The translations under genes were made by a program, and so were the position numbers. Shown piece by piece: positions 52,408 to 57,529 of a stretch of DNA of 57,529 bases (position 1 is the first letter of the stretch; every line of letters begins with the position of its first letter). Source of the stretch: an uncultured Granulosicoccaceae bacterium (lineage in GTDB: Bacteria; Pseudomonadota; Gammaproteobacteria; Granulosicoccales; Granulosicoccaceae); assembly GCA_937957915.1 (NCBI GenBank), contig CALGNZ010000119.1, forward strand, positions 1 to 57,529. Reading direction: 5' to 3'. Below the pieces are notes generated by a model. It saw nothing but the letters and a program-made list of their open reading frames with translations, was not told where the DNA came from and made no database searches.

Positions 52408-53768
52408 GCAAACCAATAGAAAACTCAAGCAGCGTTTTACTATCACTCTCGAAGGTAGTTTTGTTAGCGGGTGCGTTACTGGTGTCGGGCTTCGCGTCAG
52501 CGGTTTTGCGAATCGAAATTACCGATACCGCCGGTGTGCAGGACGCCATACCAATCGCAATTGTGCCGTTTGCCAATAGTGGCGGTGTTAATGTTGATAT
52601 TACCGGCATAGTTGGTGATGATCTGGCTCGCAGTGGTCGCTTCAGAGTGTTACCTGCCGCAGAATTTTCAAGCGCCCCGAGAACAACCGCCGAGGTAAAT
52701 TACAATGATTGGCGAGGCACAGGTGCTGAATACCTGGTTATTGGAAAAATAGAACAGAGCAGTGCCGGTCAATTTGATGTTCAATTTGAGCTGATTGACG
52801 TGCTCAAGCAGGAGCAGATGCTGGCCTATGCGCCAAACGCGCAGGGTGTGGTGGAATACTGTTGCAGATATCGTGTGGGTGAGCAGCAACTGCGCCTGAC
52901 CGCACACACCATTGCCAACCAGATATACGAGCAGGTAACCGGTATACAGGGGGTTTTCAACACTCAGTTTGCTTATATTACCGCAGCCGGACTCGGCAAG
53001 AACAAGAGGTTTGCACTGGAACTGGCGGATATCGATGGTTCCAACGTTACCCGTGTGCTTGAGATTTCACGCCCGATATTGTCGCCGACATGGTCACCTG
53101 ATGGCGAGCAGTTGGCTTATGTGTCATTTGAGTTTCCAGGGCGCACAGCGATTATTGTTCATCATCTCGCACGTGCCGAGAGGCGCAAGCTAATTTCCAT
53201 TGAAGGTATTAATGGCGCGCCCGCCTGGTCACCTGACGGGCGCAGGCTGGCACTGTCGCTTTCACACAGAGGCAGCCCGGATATCTATATAGTCAATGTT
53301 GCGTCAGGGCAGCTCACGCAGTTGACCAATGAGCCCTCCATCGAAACAGAGGCGGCATGGCTTGATAACTCGACCATTGTTTTTACCTCAAACAGGAGTG
53401 GTACACCGCAACTGTATTCAAAAACGGTCGGCGATCGAAGCGCCGCCAGACGATTGACGTTTGAAGGCAAGTACAATGCAGGTGCCACCACATCGCCTGA
53501 CGGATCTACTATCGCTTTTATTCACAATGAAGACGGCAACTATCGCATTGCCAAGCTCGAACTTAAGTCAAAGGTGTTGGAAGTGCTCACCAGTGGCGCT
53601 CAGGATGAATCACCGAGTTTTTCCCCTAACGGTGAGATGATACTCTTTGCAACTCAGGAGAATGGTAAAGAAGTGCTTGGGCTGGTTAGTATCGATGGAC
53701 TGGTCACTCAGCGTATCAGTCTTGCCAACGAAAGTGTTCGAGACCCGGCCTGGGGGCCAATGCGTTAA
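52404..53768 (+). CDS. tolB: Tol-Pal system beta-propeller protein TolB
   Basis: The 454-residue protein has a signal peptide (LLAGALLVSGFASA), an N-terminal alpha/beta domain (AIPIAIVPFANSGG) and a six-bladed propeller. Propeller repeats are recognisable as RPILSPTWSPDGEQLAYVS, APAWSPDGRRLALSLS and ESPSFSPNGEMILFAT. It binds Pal and TolA in the periplasm. Its ATG overlaps the tolA TGA by 4 nt (ATGA), so translation is coupled. The pal gene follows by 26 nt. Confidence 0.95.
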   Translation: MSKPIENSSSVLLSLSKVVLLAGALLVSGFASAVLRIEITDTAGVQDAIPIAIVPFANSGGVNVDITGIVGDDLARSGRFRVLPAAEFSSAPRTTAEVNYNDWRGTGAEYLVIGKIEQSSAGQFDVQFELIDVLKQEQMLAYAPNAQGVVEYCCRYRVGEQQLRLTAHTIANQIYEQVTGIQGVFNTQFAYITAAGLGKNKRFALELADIDGSNVTRVLEISRPILSPTWSPDGEQLAYVSFEFPGRTAIIVHHLARAERRKLISIEGINGAPAWSPDGRRLALSLSHRGSPDIYIVNVASGQLTQLTNEPSIETEAAWLDNSTIVFTSNRSGTPQLYSKTVGDRSAARRLTFEGKYNAGATTSPDGSTIAFIHNEDGNYRIAKLELKSKVLEVLTSGAQDESPSFSPNGEMILFATQENGKEVLGLVSIDGLVTQRISLANESVRDPAWGPMR

Positions 53769-53793
53769 CATTGAACAAAAATTTGAGGTTGTA

Positions 53794-54432
53794 ATGATAA
53801 AAAATAAAACAGAAAAACCAGTGACGGAATGTATGACCAGAAGAATGTTACACACGCTTTCATATGGCGCGATAGTTCTGGTGCTGGCATCCTGTGCTTC
53901 GGCTCCTGAAGTCCAGGTGCCGCCACGCAGTACGCCAACGACATTGCCTGATGTGCCGAAAACCACCACGGCACCGGCAGAGACAGCCGCTGTGGGGACA
54001 GTGTCTCCGGCGCAAACTAATGATGCGCTTGCTGGCGGTCCTGTTGACGCCGGACCGATTACGCGTGAATCTATCAGAGATCCACAACATCCTCTTGCCC
54101 GACGAATCGTTTTCTTTGAATACAACAGTGCTCAACTGGATGAGAAATCCATAGAATTGCTGGCGCTGCATGCGCAGTATCTGTCAAATTTTAGAGATGT
54201 GCGTGTTCGGCTCGAGGGTCACACAGACGAACGTGGCTCGCGTGAATACAACATTGCACTAGGTGACAACCGCTCCAGGGCTGTCGCGCGAATCCTTAAC
54301 TTGCAGGGTGTCGATGCGGGTCAGTTCAGCACGCTAAGCTACGGTGAAGAGGTTCCGCTTGATGAGGGAAATTCTGAAAACAGTTACCGCCGCAATCGCC
54401 GCGTTGAACTGGTATACGAAGGACTGAGCTAG
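53794..54432 (+). CDS. pal: Peptidoglycan-associated lipoprotein Pal
   Basis: The 212-residue lipoprotein has a signal peptide ending in the lipobox LASC (Cys34), a Pro/Thr/Ala-rich linker (about 38-80) and an OmpA-type domain. The conserved peptidoglycan-binding block is LEGHTDERGSREYN. It anchors the outer membrane to peptidoglycan and binds TolB. ATG 53794 has GAGG 5 nt upstream; a shorter start at 53833 is possible. The upstream frame to 53647 overlaps tolB and is not the gene. Confidence 0.94.
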   Translation: MIKNKTEKPVTECMTRRMLHTLSYGAIVLVLASCASAPEVQVPPRSTPTTLPDVPKTTTAPAETAAVGTVSPAQTNDALAGGPVDAGPITRESIRDPQHPLARRIVFFEYNSAQLDEKSIELLALHAQYLSNFRDVRVRLEGHTDERGSREYNIALGDNRSRAVARILNLQGVDAGQFSTLSYGEEVPLDEGNSENSYRRNRRVELVYEGLS

Positions 54433-54580
54433 CAGGGGCATTGCATGAGCGCTGCTTTCGAGTTTTTACAAACAGGCGCTCGGTAGGTTGTGGGTTCGGT
54501 GCTGGTTTGGCGAGGCGACATTTAGAGTGAAATCGATGCAACAACAAATGCAGGACACAGTGCCCAAAAGGTGCGGCACG

Positions 54581-55438
54581 ATGGACAATGATTATCAATC
54601 TGTGGGCAGTGCCTGCGTGAGCGGTCGGGGCGTTTTGCGCACACCAGTCAGGTTTATCACCGCGGCAGCGGTTGTGTTATGGCTGATTCCCTTTTCCCAC
54701 GTGTCTGCTCAAAATCTGGATGCTCGAGTGCAGCGGCTGGAACGCATACTCGACAACTCGGCGTTGATCGAGATTGTCCAGACGATGGATGCGCTGCAAA
54801 CAGAGGTACGCAGGCTTCGTGGAGAACTGGAGCAAAAGAGTTTTGAACTCGAGTCGATGCGTGAGCGACAACGTAAGCTCTATCTGGATACAGACGGACG
54901 TTTGCAAGCGCTTGAAGAGGGTGGTGGTTCGAATCTGGATTCACTTGAATCGCTGGATCTGGACGATCTCGATGACACTGGTTTAACCACCAATGCCCCG
55001 CTGCAGACAACACCGCAACAAGGCGTTGAGGCCGATAGCCGCGCGGATGAACGACAAGAGAAACTTGACTATCAGGACGCCTATGATTTACTGATTCTCG
55101 GGCGAAACAACGAAGCCATTCGGCAGTTTGAGCAGTTTCTTGGTCAGTATCCGCGAGGTATCTATTCCGACAATGCACACTACTGGCTTGGCGAGGCGAA
55201 TTACGTTGAACGACGTTTTGACGAGGCGATTGATCGGTTTAATGTCGTTATTTTTCAGTTTCCGGGTAGTCGAAAGGTCCCCGATGCGCGCCTGCGTAAA
55301 GGGTTCTCACTATTTGAATTGCAGCGGTATGCCGAAGCGCGAGCTGAGCTGGAGGCCGTTGAAAGGGAGTATCGTGGACGTTCTATCGCAGCATTGGCGA
55401 GGCGTCGCATTGAGCAAATGAACAATGCCGGGCTTTAA
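54581..55438 (+). CDS. cpoB: Cell-division coordinator CpoB (YbgF)
   Basis: The 285-residue protein has a signal peptide (RFITAAAVVLWLIPFSHVSA), an N-terminal coiled coil (LDARVQRLERILDNSALIEI, about 46-105), an Asp/Leu/Ser/Gln-rich linker and a C-terminal TPR domain (DAYDLLILGRNNEAIRQFEQ, then HYWLGEANYVERRFDEAIDR). CpoB binds TolA and links Tol-Pal with septal peptidoglycan synthesis. ATG 54581 starts a normal signal peptide; in-frame starts at 54536 and 54488 would add a polar leader. Confidence 0.93.
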   Translation: MDNDYQSVGSACVSGRGVLRTPVRFITAAAVVLWLIPFSHVSAQNLDARVQRLERILDNSALIEIVQTMDALQTEVRRLRGELEQKSFELESMRERQRKLYLDTDGRLQALEEGGGSNLDSLESLDLDDLDDTGLTTNAPLQTTPQQGVEADSRADERQEKLDYQDAYDLLILGRNNEAIRQFEQFLGQYPRGIYSDNAHYWLGEANYVERRFDEAIDRFNVVIFQFPGSRKVPDARLRKGFSLFELQRYAEARAELEAVEREYRGRSIAALARRRIEQMNNAGL

Positions 55439-55584
55439 ACCACATCCGGTAACCGCCGTAAAGTCGTCCAATAATTGGCGGGTACATGATTGGCGCTGCC
55501 GGTTAGGTATATCCAACTAACCATCAACGAAATCCAGCCAGCGATGGAAGACAAAAATGTGTAGTAGTTTTTTCTGCACATGGC

Positions 55585-55614
55585 TGGTCAAACCCTATTC
55601 AGTCGGGCTATAAT
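55585..55614 (+). promoter_or_regulatory. Promoter of the tRNA-Lys gene
   Basis: A perfect TATAAT (55609-55614) is preceded after 18 bp by TGGTCA (55585-55590). The discriminator after the -10 is GC-rich (GTGCGG), as in stringently controlled stable-RNA promoters. The tRNA begins 52 bp downstream of the -10. Confidence 0.65.
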
Positions 55615-55666
55615 GTGCGGCTTGGGGTGTCGCGGCGGTATAGCAGCGGATCTCAATTCTCTCAAA

Positions 55667-55742
55667 GGGCCGTTAGCTCAGTCGGTAGAGCAGTTGACTT
55701 TTAATCAATTGGTCGAAGGTTCGAATCCTTCACGGCCCACCA
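55667..55742 (+). tRNA. tRNA-Lys (anticodon UUU)
   Basis: The 76-nt gene folds as a cloverleaf. The acceptor GGGCCGT pairs with ACGGCCC; the D arm has GCTC/GAGC. The anticodon stem TTGA/TCAA carries the loop CTTTTAA with anticodon TTT at 55700-55702. The T arm contains GGTTCGAATCC, and the CCA end is encoded (55740-55742). It has its own promoter and no clear terminator. Confidence 0.97.
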
Positions 55743-56157
55743 TTCAATTCCCTGAAAAATAAGCCTGTGCACTCGCCGATCACTGGCATGGCCATCGTCG
55801 CGACAGGTTCAGGTCTGACCGCAGTAGAAAGGCAGTTGATCGCTTACCGATCTCTTGTGCATTAATCGGCACTGCTATTTCCCATATGTGACCGGCAACT
55901 GTAAAGATGGCGCGAAGCTTAAGGTTCGCTGATCCTCCTCCTTAAGCCCGCGGGGTTTCGAAAATCAATTTGCCCAATACTGCTCTTTGCGTGCTCTGTA
56001 ACGGTTTAGGCAACTGGCGAGCTTGAGCCAATGCCTGGTTTTGGATCATCGACTGCTGCTCAACTTTGCATGGAAGTGAGACCCAAGTCACACCCTGATT
56101 AATAATTCATGAGTTAACGTTCGCTGGGCACTCTTTGTTCGTCGTAAATGGGTTTGT
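55743..56157. other. Intergenic stretch downstream of tRNA-Lys
   Basis: The 415-bp region has no convincing ORF. It contains one inverted repeat (55917-55947) and an AT-rich stretch before the SPOR gene. No integrase, attachment-site duplication of the tRNA 3' end or terminator was found by eye, so it does not look like a tRNA-linked island border. Confidence 0.45.
55917..55947. repeat. 8-bp inverted repeat with 15-nt loop
   Basis: GCTTAAGG (55917-55924) and CCTTAAGC (55940-55947) match perfectly around TTCGCTGATCCTCCT. Flanking CGCG and GCGG could extend the stem after a two-base bulge on each side. There is no U-tract. It could be a small RNA hairpin or a protein site; its role is unknown. 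Confidence 0.45.
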
Positions 56158-57225
56158 ATGACTTCTTACACTAGGATGCGAAGTAATTACAGGAAGCTTC
56201 GAACCTACAACAAGTATTCACATCCACTCAGTTTTTTTTGTCTTGATGCGCTTATATTAAGTCTCAAGGCGATTGTGCTGTTGTGTCTGGCGTGGATGCT
56301 TTATAAGCTGGGTTCCGGGCTAATCGGTAACTCCCGAATGGAGGCGCCGGTGTTGTTGCAACCTGCGGCGGTCGTTTCTCGGGAAGTTGCCACATTGCAG
56401 ACAGGTGCTCCTCCAACAAGCCCCCAATCAACGAACACGGCACCTGCAATCGCACCTCCACCAACCGCACCTCCACCAACGGCGCTTCCTTCAACACAAG
56501 AGCGGGTATTACGCGAGCGCCAGATGGGCCCGGTGCAGCAATTTGAACAACTGCCTGAAAACAGTGCGGCGGGGTCAGAGCTGGTTGTCTTCGATAGCCT
56601 TGCTCAAAATCTACTTGCAACCGCGGAGACAACTGTGGCAGCCGCAGATGATTTGCCGCCAGATTCGGTAGATTCAAGTGACGCGAATGATTCTGGCGCT
56701 GTGCAGTCGGACGACTTACTGATTGTGCGTGACAAAAAAGTGAAAAAAGGAAATGCCGCTACAAACAATGGGCTCTCTGTTATCGCGTCCGCTGATACGC
56801 TGCAAAATCAAGGCACGGCAAAACAAACTGCTGCGGGGCAGGTTCCGGATACCGAGTCCTTTTTGGGTAATCCATCGTTGATGGAAGACAGCCTCGCCAC
56901 AGTTGACATCGCGCAACTGGAAGGTGAGATCTGGATTCATGCACAGCAACCTTTCAATTACACAGTGCAGTATGGTACTTCCACCAGCAGGGCGCTAATG
57001 CAGGATTTTCTAACCCTGTTTCCTGTGGGTAAACGCGGTGTTCTGTTCCGGTTTGAAAAAACCAACTCGGAAGATCAGATAGTCTACGGGCTTGTGCATG
57101 GTATTTATGGCACAGTGGCTGAAGCGTTGGCGGATATTGAGAATATGCCCGAGGCAGTTCGTGACTATAAGCCATGGGTCAGGCGCCTCGATCAAATACA
57201 GAGGGTTGTGCAGAAATCACAGTGA
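56158..57225 (+). CDS. SPOR-domain membrane protein (DamX-like)
   Basis: The 355-residue protein has an N-terminal cytoplasmic segment, one TM helix (about 33-55) and a long Pro/Thr/Ala/Ser-rich periplasmic linker with PPPTAPPPTALPS. It ends in a SPOR-type domain (about 265-350: FNYTVQYGTSTSRALMQDFL, then YGLVHGIYGTVAEALADIEN and PWVRRLDQIQRVV), which matches DamX by eye. SPOR domains bind denuded septal peptidoglycan. The linker differs in length from E. coli DamX. Its upstream region has no aroK/aroB, so the damX locus is not conserved here. Confidence 0.8.
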   Translation: MTSYTRMRSNYRKLRTYNKYSHPLSFFCLDALILSLKAIVLLCLAWMLYKLGSGLIGNSRMEAPVLLQPAAVVSREVATLQTGAPPTSPQSTNTAPAIAPPPTAPPPTALPSTQERVLRERQMGPVQQFEQLPENSAAGSELVVFDSLAQNLLATAETTVAAADDLPPDSVDSSDANDSGAVQSDDLLIVRDKKVKKGNAATNNGLSVIASADTLQNQGTAKQTAAGQVPDTESFLGNPSLMEDSLATVDIAQLEGEIWIHAQQPFNYTVQYGTSTSRALMQDFLTLFPVGKRGVLFRFEKTNSEDQIVYGLVHGIYGTVAEALADIENMPEAVRDYKPWVRRLDQIQRVVQKSQ

Positions 57226-57333
57226 CGCCTTGGTTTTCTGTACGCCTCGATTAGCCACATGCGTCTCTGTTTACGTCTCTCTATAGTGTAGCTGTCTGTA
57301 GAATGCTTTCTTTGGTGACACTCGAACTGAGCG

Positions 57334-57529
57334 CTAGCGAGTTTTGCGAACCTTTGACTCGCGATGAAGTGTATAGGCTGAAGCAGCAACCACAATAACG
57401 GCGCCAACTATCGTTGATTTGCCCGGGTAATCTCCAAATACGACAATCCCGATTATGGTTGCGTAAATGAGTCGGGTGTACTCAAGCGGTGCCAGTAAAG
57501 AGGCTTCTCCCAGTTTATAGGCCATGATA
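57334..57529 (-). CDS. EamA/DMT-family transporter (5' end cut by window edge)
   Basis: This is the C-terminal part of a drug/metabolite transporter whose start lies beyond the right edge. About 64 residues are visible: YKLGEASLLAPLEYTRLIYA, GIVVFGDYPGKSTIVGAVIV and AASAYTLHRE, the last helices of the second EamA repeat. The FGD-P segment is a typical EamA block. The transported substrate is unknown. It is on the strand opposite to the SPOR gene, with its stop at 57334-57336. Confidence 0.82.
   Translation of the reverse strand, partial: IMAYKLGEASLLAPLEYTRLIYATIIGIVVFGDYPGKSTIVGAVIVVAASAYTLHRESKVRKTR

Noticed and set aside
55667..56157. tRNA-linked genomic island
   Set aside because: No integrase, no repeat of the tRNA 3' end and no change of gene type was seen; neighbouring genes are housekeeping.

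Overview
The window looks like a chromosomal segment of a marine-type gammaproteobacterium. The main reason is the right-hand block, aspS-nudB-yebC-ruvC-ruvA-ruvB-ybgC-tolQ-tolR-tolA-tolB-pal-cpoB, a classic gammaproteobacterial order. A 180-kDa-class NAD-glutamate dehydrogenase, a choice-of-anchor H surface protein with a GlyGly-CTERM-like tail, a DUF2852 protein and a tandem glycine riboswitch fit the same picture. The species cannot be named from the sequence. No phage, insertion sequence, integrase or CRISPR array was seen, and the only RNA gene is a tRNA-Lys.

Left third (1-17000): mostly single genes. A BLUF blue-light sensor is cut by the left edge. It is followed by a DUF457 membrane hydrolase, a gamma-carbonic-anhydrase-like protein and a 2OG-Fe(II) oxygenase. 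A minus-strand group then holds a GlcG/HbpS-like protein, an AMP-forming acyl-CoA ligase whose conserved N-terminus lies upstream of its first ATG, and a DadA-type FAD amino acid dehydrogenase. The DadA-type gene is preceded by a tandem glycine riboswitch. Next come a DUF4145 zinc-ribbon protein, a TetR/DUF2852 divergent pair with two matching 15-bp palindromes between them, a GH99-like lipoprotein, a small orphan gene, a molybdopterin oxidoreductase overlapping a GNAT acetyltransferase, a RimJ/L-type acetyltransferase and a membrane-anchored ClpP-fold protein. Two arrays of diverged 13-bp repeats cover the stop codons of two minus-strand genes.

Middle (17400-43400): an HTTM-DCC fusion, a JmjC/cupin_4 oxygenase, a membrane metallophosphoesterase, the anchor-H protein, an unknown exported protein, a GMC oxidoreductase, a sensor kinase/response regulator pair, an MFS transporter and a stand-alone ClpP homologue. 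A complete livKHMGF branched-chain-type ABC importer operon follows, then an MscS channel, the large NAD-glutamate dehydrogenase and a PfkB-family (adenosine) kinase. Amino-acid uptake (liv), glutamate oxidation and the glycine-sensing oxidase suggest a heterotroph that uses amino acids.

Right third (43600-57529): tightly packed housekeeping genes for aspartyl-tRNA charging, folate/nucleotide hygiene, Holliday-junction processing and the Tol-Pal envelope system. These use many start/stop overlaps. An unlisted 38-codon ORF fills the tolR-tolA gap and overlaps the tolA start. After cpoB come tRNA-Lys(UUU), a roughly 400-bp stretch with one inverted repeat, a DamX-like SPOR protein and the 3' end of an EamA-type transporter cut by the right edge.
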